A DNA stretch of 64,000 nucleotides from positions 3,534,001 through 3,598,000 of the forward strand of contig CM031556.1 in assembly GCA_018466975.1 (NCBI GenBank). Direction: 5' to 3'. Made by a program: the position numbers and the translations under genes. Within the stretch, counting starts at the first letter, position 1. Each line of letters starts with the position of its first letter. This DNA is from Sparassis latifolia. Taxonomy: Eukaryota; Basidiomycota; Agaricomycetes; Polyporales; Sparassidaceae. The notes under the pieces were generated by a model, which saw nothing but the letters and a program-made list of their open reading frames with translations, did not search any database and was not told the DNA's origin. Shown piece after piece: positions 39,961 to 51,928 of the stretch.

Positions 39961-41834
39961 ATGCACGCGATCCCCCGTCTGCGCCCACCAGCACATCCCA
40001 CCGCATCGTTCTCTCGAAGACTCGCCATGTCCATCCATAGTCTCATAGACACGTCTCCGCCCATTCATCGCGGGATGGTCGCCCTCGACAGGGATGCCTT
40101 CCACAAACCCGTCCCGGTCCTCGCAGCCAAGATTACGCCCAAGATCACCGGAGTGTTCATCCGGTCACCCACACTCAAGACGTACGTGGATTTCGTGTCT
40201 GTGCGCGGTGCGTTTATATGAATCGGAATAGGTTGCTTATGGATCTTCCGAGAGTGTTACCCGTTCACAAGGCGCCGGACAACGATCGCCTGGTACTCTT
40301 CAAGTTTTCGGATGAAGGTGCGTGGCTTTCGTGTCACTGTGCAGCAGCCAGGTGTATTCACCGGGTTGGAAGCCAGCCGATCTGACTCCCGAGGCTGCCG
40401 AGTTTCTCCAGCAGCATTCTGCTCAGCTCGTCAAGCATACTTTGCATTTCCACTATGATGACTGGAACGCTGGTACGTTGCATTATTTCCCTTCTCTGGT
40501 TCATGACACTGTATACGCAGCTTCTAGATGAAATCTTGAATGCTGTTCTGCCCGAAGACTTGTCTGAAGGCGCGCCGCCCTCTAGTTTCGCCGTTTCAGG
40601 GCACATCGGTATGCTAACATTCGATCTTAGTGTTACCATCTTACGCTAGGTTTATGCAGCTCATATGAATCTCCGTCCTGAGTATTATCCGTACAAGTAC
40701 TTAATTGGCCAAGTGATCTTAGACGTGCGTAGCACCACTATCATTCCCGCTTCTGCAGCCGTTCAGCCAGCCAACAGAAGAACCCGGGAATAAAGACCGT
40801 CGTCAACAAAATAGACAACATCAGCAATCAGTTCCGCATCTTCAATATGGAACTTCTGGCCGGCGAGCCCGATTACAAAGTCGTGCACGTATGTGACACG
40901 CCTCCACATGCCAATATCCTCCCTGACTGCGCCTTAAGCACGAGGCCAACTGCCGGTTTACCTTCGATTTCACGCAGGTGTACTGGAACTCGCGGCTGAA
41001 CCACGAGCACGAGCGCATAGTACAACTGTTCAGTCCCCAGGACGTCATCGCAGACGTTTTTGCCGGCGTCGGCCCCTTTTCCATCCCGGCGGCAAAGAAG
41101 GGATGCGGTGTCCTCGCGAACGATCTCAATCCGAAAAGCTATAAATATTTACGGCAGAACATAGATGATAACAAGGTGGGTTTCGCACTCGCATATCTGT
41201 AAAGGGCTCCCGTTGACATTCACCGACGTCCGTCCACTTGATAGGTGACGCAGCTGGTGCGGCCATCCTGCGAGGATGGCAGAGGATTTATCGGAGATGT
41301 GTTCAACAACATCTATGATCTCCCACTGCCACCAGTGCTTCCATCAGAGCCGAGCAGAAGTCAGCTCAGGCGGCTCTCGAAGCAACAGAGAGGCTCGCCG
41401 CACGCAAATCCCGCCCCTGTAGATGCGGTATCGCTAGTCCCGCCCCGCAGACGTATCACGCATTTCGTCATGAATCTGCCAGACTCGGCGATCGAATTCT
41501 TGGACGCGTTTAGAGGGGTGCTACGACCTGTCTTCGGGTCGCGGGATTTAAGCGGGCTTTACTATAGCACGTCGAAGCTGCCGATGATCCACTGTTATTG
41601 CTTCGCGCGAGAACGAGAGCCAGCGAGTGCGGAGTCCGATGTCCGGCGGGTAAGGGTTGCATGTCTCTGGTGACGGCGCCGAAGCTCACGTTATTTCCGC
41701 AGAGAGTGGAGGAGAAACTGGGACATGCACTGGGGCAGGAGATGTCGTTGCACTTTGTGCGCGCTGTTGCCCCACACAAGCAAATGTACTGTATTAGCTT
41801 CCGTCTACCGTACAAAGTGGCATACGCTGCCTGA
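39961..41834 (+). CDS. TRM5: tRNA (guanine37-N1)-methyltransferase TRM5
   Basis: Makes m1G37 next to the anticodon, which prevents frameshifting. About nine exons. Motifs: [58 protein letters not shown] as the SAM-binding loop, [17 protein letters not shown] and [16 protein letters not shown] with the catalytic NLP. Two ATGs in frame, 39961 and 40027, give a longer form with the extension [20 protein letters not shown]: rich in Arg/Ser/Pro, free of acidic residues, like a mitochondrial presequence. Yeast Trm5 is known in both compartments. The last exon starts near 41702 and ends at 41834. Confidence 0.9.
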
Positions 41835-42220
41835 GACTCAGAACCTTTTCACCCTTCTTCTCGTTGTGTGATGAGCAGGGCCCAATATAGCAGGTGCTGC
41901 TGAGTCATCGCATTTATGCCGCAGCAGCGCTCCGACGCGCGCGTCGCAGTAAAAACGTTTTTCAGATGAACACCTTATAAGTTAGACACTGCCTGCAAAC
42001 CGCCACCTCATCACTGGCGGAGTCTCCCTTCCCCGCCTCCTGGTCTGGTTTGCCCCTAGATTTCTTCCTCACGACGCTCGTTATTCTAGAGGCTCCGCTT
42101 GTGCAACACCTAGATTCTTAGAACGGCTGTACCGCTGCTATACCCTGCTAGACGTGATTTTTTAGACAGTTCAGACGCTCAGACGCTCCACTTTATCTTC
42201 CAACACGCACTGATCTCACC
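41835..42220. other. Intergenic region, 5' region of the carrier gene
   Basis: About 385 bp. It contains a small repeat of CAGACGCTC just before the carrier gene start. No gene. Confidence 0.45.
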
Positions 42221-45200
42221 ATGTTCCCGCTTTTGCTGCCAAGAGTCTTCCCTACCGTGTACTGCGAGCCCGACGGCGAGGTCGGGACCTCGCGGACAGT
42301 GTCGGCATTCAAGTCGGTCAAGAGCGTGATGTCTGTGCCAGAGACCGAGCTGAAGCGGTGGAGGAGGACGTTTGACGCGAATGTGACAACGGTTGTGGAC
42401 GGTCAGAAGTACGTGCCACAGATTCTCAAGTTCGATGTTTACCTAAGCAGCGATGCTCGTTCCAGGTTCTTGAACAGCGAGCAGTTTGTGAACGCGATCG
42501 CGCCTAAGGGAGACCTTACTAGAATTGGCCGCGCGCAGTTCGCAACCTTGTTCCGCGTTGCAGACGCGAGCAAACGCGGGCTCGTGTCCTGGGACGACTT
42601 CGTGGTGTTCGAGACTATCTTGAAGAGGTCGGATGCCGATTACTACATAGCGTTCCAATACTTCGATGTGTACGTCCATGCTGTTGTCGAAGAGGTGGAT
42701 CATCTCTCAACTCAGACGTAAACCTTGCAGAGATAATTCGGGTACCATTACTTATGACGAATTCAAAAATGTATTCAAGGCTAATGTCGGATCTGACGCT
42801 ATTCCGTTTGACTTCGAATGGTGAGAAAGATAGTCTTGTCGCTTGTGTGTTCTGACATGCGCTCGATGACGCAGTGACTGGGTGAAGTTATATCTCGGAA
42901 AGAAGAACGGAACACGCGTTCTAGGATGTAAATGTCATTCGCTATCTGCTGCAGACCGCTTGCCTGACGCAACTATGCACAGATAACGAGTTCACGCAGT
43001 TGATGAAGGGACTTCAAGGCGAACGGTTGCGCCAGGCATTCAAGTATCTAGATAGAGATCAGGATGGTTTCATTCTTCCTGAACAGTTTAAACAGATAAT
43101 TCTAGTGCGATTTTCTCGTGATACACGGTAGTGGTTTCTGATGTCCTCTTTCACAGGAGATTGCAGGTCATAAATTGTCAGATGCTGTTATAGAGAGACT
43201 ACCGACTCTGACAACCTTGTCACCGGGGGGACGGATATCGTACTCGGAGGTCATCGCATTCCACAACGTGATTAGAGGTGGGCAAATTTCAGTTATCTAT
43301 TTACATTTTACACACCATACAGACATCTCATAATAGAGATGGACATGGTGGAGCGGTGAGTTCTGCCTGGTGAGCTGTTCTGCATGTGCTGAACAGTCGC
43401 GTTCGTCGTAAAGCATGATCCGGGAAGCAACCTCAAAGTCAAAAGACGGTCGGATCGACCAGTCAGATTTCCTCAATCACTGCGTGTCGAGCTCGCGCTA
43501 CTCGCTCTTCACACCCATGGAGGCGTCTATCATCTTCCACTTCGCGGGCCGTGGTAATGCGACACAACGCCTCGCGCTCATCGACTTCGGACAGCTCCTG
43601 GACCCGCGATGGAAGGCGCCATTGGAGCGACCTGAGGCGAAGACGATGGCGACTACGGCGACAGCGGTGCTTAACGAGGTTGCGCACTCGGTGTACAATT
43701 TTTCGCTAGGAGGTACGAGGGGTTACTGCGATTGATTTGCTCCGGTACTGAGTTGTCCTCGTAGGTATTGCTGGGGCATTTGGGGCGACTATTGTATACC
43801 CGATAGATCTTGGTGAGTTTGTAACGGTCGTGTTTCTATTCGGTAGCTAACCGCTTTCTTAGTCAAGGTGAGGCTACTTGCGCGGACGGTAATATTATCA
43901 CTGATGCAATATCTTGTCGTTACGCTTCATGATAGACCCGGTACGCATGTCGATTGCAGTGCCTTGCATGTACTACAGCTATAACTTGATGACAGGATGC
44001 AAAACCAGCGAAGCTCAGTGGTCGGCCAATTGCTGTACAAAAACAGCTTCGATTGCATACAAAAAGTATTTCGTAACGAAGGGTCCATTGGGTTTTATCG
44101 AGGACTTGGTCCCCAGCTAATTGTGAAATGTCTCACATCTGCCATGGTATATCGAGGTGCTGACTCGTCTCAATGAAGGGAGTTGCACCGGAAAAAGCTA
44201 TCAAACTTACTGTCAATGACTTCATCCGCGCACGAACCATGGATCCAGAGACGGGTAGAATCAAGCTCTTTTGGGAACTTGTTGCTGGTGGTTCAGCGGG
44301 CGGTTGTCAAGTGGTAAGGCGGCCCGCTGTCCGAGTTAGATTTACGTGCCTGACGTTCCGTCATAGGTCTTCACTAATCCCTTGGAAATTGTGTATGTCA
44401 AATTTTCGCAAGACAGATCTTTGACCTGACCGAAGGTCATACAGAAAAATCCGCCTTCAAGTGCAGGGAGAAGCGGCAAAACTAGAGCATGCGATACCGA
44501 AAGGTGCAACACACATCATCCGCCAGCTTGGTCTGCTCGGTCTGTACAAGGGTGCAAGTGCATGTCTGCTCCGCGACATCCCGTTCTCGGCCATCTACTT
44601 TCCTGTGTATTCACACCTCAAGAAAGATGCGTTCCATGAGGGATACAATGGGAAGCAACTGTCATTCCTTGAGACCTTGACGGCAGCCGCTGTTGCGTGA
44701 GTGTGGTTGATTGGACAGAATCCATCTAGCAATGATTGACGTCGCTTGGACCAATGGGTTGCTGATGTTTTATATCTCTGTCCAGGGGCATGCCCGCCGC
44801 ATATCTGACAACGCCTGCAGGTACGGAGCCTTTAAGTCCCGAGTGGAAAACTGGCTTACAGTAGTGCAGATGTCGTGAAGACGCGTTTGCAAGTGGAGGC
44901 CCGAAGTGGGCAGACTCATTACAAGGGTTTGACAGATGCGTTCGTGAAGATCTGTGAGTTATGCGTGGACGTTGCACAGAAGTTGGGCTGAAACCACTGG
45001 ACGTGTTAGACCGCGAAGAGGGCTTCAAGGCTTTCTTCAAAGGTGGTCCTGCGCGTATCGTTCGAAGCAGTCCTCAATTCGGCTTCACATTGGTCGCGTA
45101 CGAGTACTTGCACAAGGTCAGTTTCTCTGTTCACCATAGAGACCGGAAACCTGACCATGAGAAAATCTCGCCTAGTTCTTCCCGGTAAGCGTGATTACCA

Positions 45201-45371
45201 CTTGGCCATCCGCTCTGCTGATTGGTTCGGCAGTATCCATTCAACGGCCATGGCAGAGAGGTGGAAACGGCTCTCACCGTACAACCGGAAGACATGTCGA
45301 AGATACGTGCGCGCAATGCGCTCAAAATTCTCCTGGACGTCCACGGGGACTTCGGTCGCCGTACATCATGA
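42221..45371 (+). CDS. AGC1: Calcium-regulated mitochondrial aspartate/glutamate carrier (Aralar/AGC1-like)
   Basis: Inner mitochondrial membrane carrier with an EF-hand N-domain. The N-terminal part has [29 protein letters not shown], and an EF-hand region [13 protein letters not shown]. Three carrier repeats follow: [20 protein letters not shown], then GGSAGGCQV...[15 protein letters not shown] and [14 protein letters not shown] [20 protein letters not shown], then [20 protein letters not shown]. The C-terminal exon reads [20 protein letters not shown] and ends at 45371. At least fifteen exons. No missing part is seen. Confidence 0.88.
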
Positions 45372-45965
45372 TGTGCGTTCGCTACTTTTCGTTAGTACGT
45401 TGGATGGACTACATTAGCACTAGTAATCGTATATTTTCCCCGGTCGTCGACGTTGGTATCGTAAGTGAGAAGAACACTGCCATCGGGAGGTTCGTCGAGG
45501 GAGTGCCACGAGGAGCCAATGGCAAAGCAAAGCCAATGAGAATCGTCTCTAGGGACACGATCAACGGTATCCGAGCGGTACGTAGGTCCGGACTAATTTG
45601 GTATCTTGGATCGTGGAAGTGTAGTATATTCCCAACCCCTCATATACAGCACGACCATGGAATTCTCGGCCTTTCACCCCGTCTCTTCACCTTCGTTCTT
45701 GGTCTACGGACCCCCTTCCCTCTTTCCTTCCCCTTTTTTTCAGCGGTGAGTGGTTTTGTTTGAGAAATCACAGTATGTCTGGTACTCACTGCTATTCGCC
45801 AGAGTGCTTCGCGTTTATCGCCAAGCTTCCCGCACTTTCGCTCCTGCTAGACAGTCTTCGTGCAGCGTAGACCGCTTTCGTTCATCCATCCGGCTACGCC
45901 GTTACTCCTCAAGCAGGCCCTTCTTCGTTCGATAATCCCTTCATTATTTTGACAGTTTTGACAAC
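45372..45965. other. Intergenic region, upstream of the Thr-rich gene
   Basis: About 590 bp. No supported gene. It contains the promoter of the secreted protein gene. Confidence 0.45.
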
Positions 45966-48514
45966 ATGCGCTCAATAATCTACGCTCTCTCGCTTGCGAG
46001 CGCCGCAGCCGCTCAGATGGTTGTAAACGGTGTGTCCATGGTCCCCGCCAGCGCGGTATGGGCTTCGGCGTATGCATCACCCTCGAACACGGGTTCGAGT
46101 GCTGTCTCCGCACCCCCTTCTCAAATCACTACACCTCCATCTGCATCGACGATGCCCTATTCCTCGTTTACGGCTGGTGGTTATAAAAGTTTGGCGTGTG
46201 GATATGGATATTCGAAGGCCAGCGATGGTTCATGTCAGTCGGAGTCTTGGGTATGCATGTCAGTCGGCTAGGGCGGAGGATTGTCGGATTGATTGGCTCT
46301 GCTCGCAGTGGCAAACACAAGGATGCTACGAGACCATCATTATCAACAAGTAAGTCGTGTTTTTAATGAAGGAGTATGCCGACATTCATAGATGTGCACA
46401 GTGAAGGGGGGTACGGAAGTTATGGCTACGGGAGCTCCTGCGGTGATGGTTACACTGTGACAGCAACTGCTACTGCGACTGTTACCCAGACGAAGACGGA
46501 GGTACATGCATCCTGTGTTCTTGTATGCATCTATATCTGACAGTTTGGGGAATTGCCAGACCGCGACTATTCCCACCACTGTTACTGTGTACCAGACCGT
46601 CACTCAGGTGAAGACCGACGTCGAATCTGTGACCACGACAGATTTCGTGACATCCACTAAACTGGTCCCCACAACGCGCGTCTATATCTCGACGGACGTC
46701 GTCAACCAGACGAAGACGGTGGAACAAACTTTGACTGCTATAGAGACAAGCACTCAGGTCAACGTGTACACAAAGACTGATTTCCAGACTCAGACGGCCA
46801 CAGCTACGAAGACGGAGCAGGAGACATTGACTGATGTTATTACTGCTACTGAGATCAGCACGCTTGTTGTGCCCACGACACGCACTCAACTTAGTGTGAG
46901 CACTCAGGTTATTGACAACGTAGGGTCGCCCATTCTCGTACTCGGATCTTTCTTATCTATTTGTTTACTTTCAGACCAAGACTGTGGAATTGACCCAGAC
47001 TGCTACTCTCACCGATAACATTACGGTCGTCCAAACGGCTACACGTACGGAGGTGTTGACTGACATGGTGACCATCACTAAAGTCAGCACGCTCATTGAG
47101 CCGACGACATTCACTTCCGTGTTCGTCAGCACCAAGGTGATCGACGAAGTATGTTCAGGTCTCATCTCATCAGATGTTGTTGTTGTTTATCGGAACCTGT
47201 CCTGCAGACGAGTACCGTGGAGAACACCATTGTCTCGACAGTGGTGGAGAACAGGACATCTGTCCAGACTCAGACAGTGGTATCTACAGCAACTGCAACG
47301 GCCACAGAGACAGCGACCAAGACAGACACAGCGACTGCTACTCAGACGGACGTGATAACTGACAGGGTCACCGTTACGCAGGTCAGTACAATCGTCAAAC
47401 CTACGACTTTCACATCTGTTTGGGTCAGCACCGAGATCGTGGACGAGGTATGCTACCATCTAGTGAGTCTGCTTGATCGCGTCGTTGAATCTGCTGCTCT
47501 GTAGACGAGTACTGTCGAGAACACTATTGTCTCGACGGTGGTGGAGAACAGGACATCCGTGCAGACGCAGACTGTGGTGTCTACTGCCACTGCTACCGCC
47601 ACGAAAACAGCGACTGCGACTCAGACCGACGTCTTGACGGAGATGGTGACAGTTACCCGAGTTAGCACGCTCGTGGAGCCTACGACGTTCATTTCGGTCT
47701 TCGTGAGTACGCAAGTCGTGGACGAGGTGAGAGTGTGATGCATTCAATGTGAAGATGATTCTTAATTTTTGTCCAGACCAGTACCGTTGAGAACACCGTT
47801 ACAGCAACGGTAGTGCAAAATAAGACTTCCGTGTTAACTCAGACGGCCGTGTCCACCGCTTTCGCGACCGCTACCAAGGTTGAGACACTGACTGCTACCG
47901 CCACTAAAACCGACTTCATCACCGACATGGTCACTGTCACGCACTTGAGTACTGTGGTGCAGCCTACGACGTTCATGTCGGTCTTCGTTAGCACTGAAAC
48001 GGTGGATGATGTAAGTTTCTCCAAACTCGATGTTGGCATTCGTGCTACTGACTTTTGATGCTGCAGACCAGCACTCTTCTTAAAACGTTGGTTTCGACTG
48101 TAGTGAAAAATATGACTTCCGTGCAAACACGGACGTTCGTGTCCACCGCGACTGTAACCGATGTCGTAACTCAGACTGCGACCCAAACGGCTAACGATGG
48201 AGCATTAGCGACCTGCCTTAGCAAGGTAGGTGTTATTGGCTAGCGAGTGGTATTCTCACTCAAAGCGCTCCTGTGCATTGCAGTGTAAGAGCTTCTGGTC
48301 ACTGACCTCCGGCAATAGCAACAGTTACAACACCTACTTGTCGGCCCCGACTGCGAGCCAGCAACCGTCCAGAGCTGCGACATCGTGGCATAGCGTGCCC
48401 ACTTCATCGTGGTACAGTCTGCCGACAGCCTCTTCTCCTCATACCTGGGGTAGCGGTTCGAAGGCAAGTGCCATCGCCTCCTCGTCTAGCAAGTCATCTG
48501 GCGGCAGCTGGTAG
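45966..48514 (+). CDS. Secreted Thr-rich repeat protein made of duplicated exons
   Basis: The product has a signal peptide (MRSIIYALSLASAAAAQ) and a Cys-containing N-terminal part with SLACGYGYSKASDGSC and QTQGCYETI. After that a Thr/Val repeat of about 60-80 residues returns in successive exons: 46560-46919, 46975-47148, 47208-47447, 47505-47726, 47777-48010, 48067-48225. Each ends or begins with motifs such as TSTVENTIVSTVVENRTSVQ and VSTLVEPTTF.SVFVST. All exon lengths are multiples of three and all introns are phase 0. The C-terminus is Ser-rich without a GPI-type tail. Likely heavily O-glycosylated, wall-associated or secreted; function unknown. Confidence 0.8.
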
Positions 48515-48956
48515 GCCCCGAGGTCATCCGCGTACATTCATTGTGATTTCGGGGAACGTCGAGCGTGTTTTTGCGAGTCGTGTTTGCACTTCCGTTATTA
48601 GGTTGTAACCTCCTCTGGACATGTTGGACTCGTAGGTATACGACTACAGACTCGGACTGTGTATTGTTGTTGATGTCTCTGCTGTCTTACATACACTTCG
48701 CCTTCTTATTCACACCGCTCTCGGAAATTTTTATGATAGGTGGATCGTAATGTAGAATTTAACAGGCCCTTCACCCAGACGCAATCCGTTTCATCCAACG
48801 AACGCATGATAGATACGTATACGACAGATTGCGTCTCTCTGAGCAATAATCACGTTGGACCATGACCGCGGTCAATCAGATGATTGGTGGTCAAGCACTG
48901 GAACCTAACTTGTAGCGTCGACGCATGGTCTTCATGAATCACATCATAGAACCATA

Positions 48957-49486
48957 ATGCCTCTGCATGAAACGGAAGATCTAGCAACCCTATCCTTGTT
49001 GCGAGAAGTACAACAGGACTTTGTGATCTTTTACTCTTCCCGCGATGAAGGTGGAGAATTATGGTGCCCGGTAAGGTTTTATGCCCAGGCAGGATGAAGA
49101 TGACTGCGAACTGATGACACCATCTTCTAGGACTGCAGGGCTGTGGATGAACTTATTCAGAGTGCATTCGGGCCAGACACGGGGCATTCAGGTCTAGTCG
49201 TTTTCGTTGGACAAAGATCGGAGTGAGTCAATCGTCTTTTTGACTCAACACGAGACATCGTGACATCTTAAAATTAGGTGGAAGTCACCTTCTAACCCCT
49301 TCAGAGGAAACCCGTGGAATGTACAATCTGTGCCTACGATTATCAGAATTCGAGATGTGAGTCGCGTCGCACACGAGTGTCTGCTAGACGCCTAGCGCTG
49401 ATCAAAATACACTGCTGGACCACTAGGGTGCAAGACTCGTGGACACGGATATCAGGCACAGCCTTGCCGCATTTCTCCAAGAGTAA
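48957..49486 (+). CDS. TXNDC17-like thioredoxin-fold protein
   Basis: A cytosolic redox protein of the TRP14/TXNDC17 family. Four short exons: 48957-49070, 49131-49222, 49278-49356, 49427-49486. The product reads MPLHETEDLATLSLL, DFVIFYSSRDEGGELWCPDC (active site WCPDC), VVFVGQRSEWKSPSNPF and SVPTIIRIRDGARLVDTD. The WCPDC motif and the SVPT cis-Pro segment are the family hallmarks. About 114 residues, the usual length. Every exon is too short to stand out as an open frame. Confidence 0.88.
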
Positions 49487-49952
49487 ATGATTACACTTGT
49501 CCTGTCTGTGTAGAATCACCGGCGTCCAGCCTTGTCCGAGTGAAATCGATGGCTTGGACCTCCGCGCGAATATAAGCGCGGTAATTGAATGCTGCGCGTC
49601 TAAAGGATGTCCACTGCCCGACTGACCGTCTGCACAGCAAAAATCAAAACTGACCGGAAATCATAGTGCCCTATCCTCAGCCCATCGCATCATGCCAGAC
49701 ACCATCGATTTCTACAGCTTCTGACGTGGTTCTTTGGTATGTGGCAGGCAAATAGAGCAGAATACCCGACTCAGGCTATGCATGCTGCGTGCTGTGTAGA
49801 GCGCCGGCTAGGATTGGCTAACAAGATAGCCCTCCCGCGCCTCGAAGAGTGGCCAATTCTATCTCCGTCGACCCTCTACTTAAGCTGAGCACTGCCATAC
49901 CTGCACCGTGCCTGCAACCCCCTCTGGTCCTCCGAGTCGACCTCTGTGGACT
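49487..49952. other. Intergenic region, upstream of the amidase
   Basis: About 465 bp with no supported feature other than the expected promoter of the amidase. Confidence 0.4.
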
Positions 49953-51928
49953 ATGTCACCTGATGGTGACTACTGCCAACAAAACGACGCGTCCGGATAC
50001 AAGGAGACTATGATCGAGAGGCAGCCTGATTGGCAAGAGATATCAGCTCGAAAGAGCAGGGATCGTCAAGTTCTCCTGGACCAGTACCGAGAGTGGCATC
50101 TACCGCAGAGAATACCCATATCCCGAAAGGATGTCTCCACGATCCCGACATCTCAGCTCAGCCCCCGAGAATTCGAAATTGTGCATCAGGATGCCACTTC
50201 TCTGGTACAGCACCTTCGTAACCGCCGTTATACTGCTGTTGAGGTCACCAGGGCTTTTTGTCACGTCGCAACGGTTGCGCAGGAGCTTACCAATTGCCTG
50301 ACCGAAGTCATGTTCACAGAGGCCTTAGAGAGGGCAGCAGAGCTAGATGAGCACCTAAAGGCAACAGGCCAGGTTGTTGGGCCTTTGCATGGCCTTCCCG
50401 TGTCCATCAAGGATCATGTCCTTGTCAAAGGTCACGATACCTCGACTGGGTACATAGCATGGGCATACAACACCGTCGCCACAAAGGATGCGGTAGTTGT
50501 CGATGTATTACGCAAAGCTGGGGCTGTGCTATATGTAAAGACCGCCAACCCGCAGACGTTACTGGTTTGTGTTGATCTGCATGATTTCATACACGCACCG
50601 TTGATCATCGTGAATGCAGTCGCTGGAGACAAACAACAACATATACGGCAGGACCCTCAATCCCTTCAACCGCAGTCAGTCTTGTCATGATCTAACACAC
50701 CTAGGTCTAGATGAACTGATCGGCATTGATGCGTCCAGCTCTCACTCCAGGTGGGAGCAGTGGAGGAGAAAGCGCACTCATTGCTCTACATGGCAGTCCG
50801 ATGGGTTTGGGTACCGATATAGGCGGATCGATTGTAAGTGGTGTGGACGTTGTCACGACCGCATCGCTTGTCATAACACATCCGCAGCGAATCCCGGCTG
50901 CCTACATGGGACTTTACGGCCTGAAAGGTTCAGTTGGTCGAATGCCTCACGCAGGTTTAATGGGCTCTCATGATGGCATGGATGCAATCATCGGCGCACT
51001 GGGTCCCATCGCTACGTCGGCGCGAGACTTATCACTCTTTTGCCGTGTAATGCTCGAGTATTCGCCATGGCTTGTTGAACCACCACTTTTTGAAATGCCG
51101 TGGAAGCAGAATGTCGTGGACGGCGAAGGGATCCCGAAGAAACTGTCTATTGCAATTCTATGGGATGATGGCGTCGTTGCCCCACACCCTCCAATCCTGG
51201 ACGCTCTGAAACACACCAAAGACGCCTTGGTTGCTGCGGGACATGAGGTTCTTCCCTGGATACCCGTTGATCACCAGGAAGTTTGGGACCTGATAGTGAG
51301 TTCCTACAATGTGTGTGGTCAACGACGGCTGACAGTGTCATTCAAGGTAAAACTATACTTCCTCGATGGAGGGGAAGAATACAGGGAGACCATGAAAGGG
51401 GAGCCTTGGGTACCGCAGACGGAATGGATCATGTCGCAGGTGCCCAATGAGGGCAAACCCTTCACAGTCGCAGAGATCTTCAAGTTGAACCTCGCACGAG
51501 AAGCGTTCCGTTCCAACATCGCCTCTCACTGGAACGCGACGCAACTGCGGACTACCACAGGAAGACAAGTTGATGCCATCCTAAGTCCGGTGGCATCCAC
51601 CCTTGCCCCACCGCACGACACAACCTGCTGGTGGGGATACAGTTCATATTGGAATCTGTTGGATTTTACCGCTGTCGTGTTCCCCACGGGACGCTTCTCT
51701 TCGCAGAATTACACTCCTTCAGATGTTTCAGAGGAATTCATTCCTCATGCGGGAGCACGGAACAAGGTGGAGGAGATCGTCAGGAAACAGTGGTCCCCGG
51801 AGACGTACGACAATGCCTGCATCGGCCTGCAGCTTATTGGGAGAAGATTGAACGAGGAGAAGCTGTTAGGAATGCTACGCGTAGTCGAAGACGCAGTGCG
51901 CACTTTTGGCGCGGAGAACGTCTGTTAA
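49953..51928 (+). CDS. Amidase (amidase signature family)
   Basis: Hydrolase of the amidase-signature family, similar to fungal acetamidase-type enzymes. Starts at the first ATG 49953 (TMSPDGDYCQ); the open frame upstream begins with GTG. Catalytic Lys is in GLPVSIKDHV; the cis-Ser is in TPGGSSGGESALIALHGSP and the nucleophile Ser in GTDIGGSI. Introns follow QTLL (50563-50631), NR (50680-50751), GGSI (50836-50893) and VWDLI. The C-terminal part contains DAILSPVASTLAPPHDT, WWGYSSYWNLLDFTAVVFP and NACIGLQLIGRRLNEEKLL. Intact over the family length. Confidence 0.9.
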
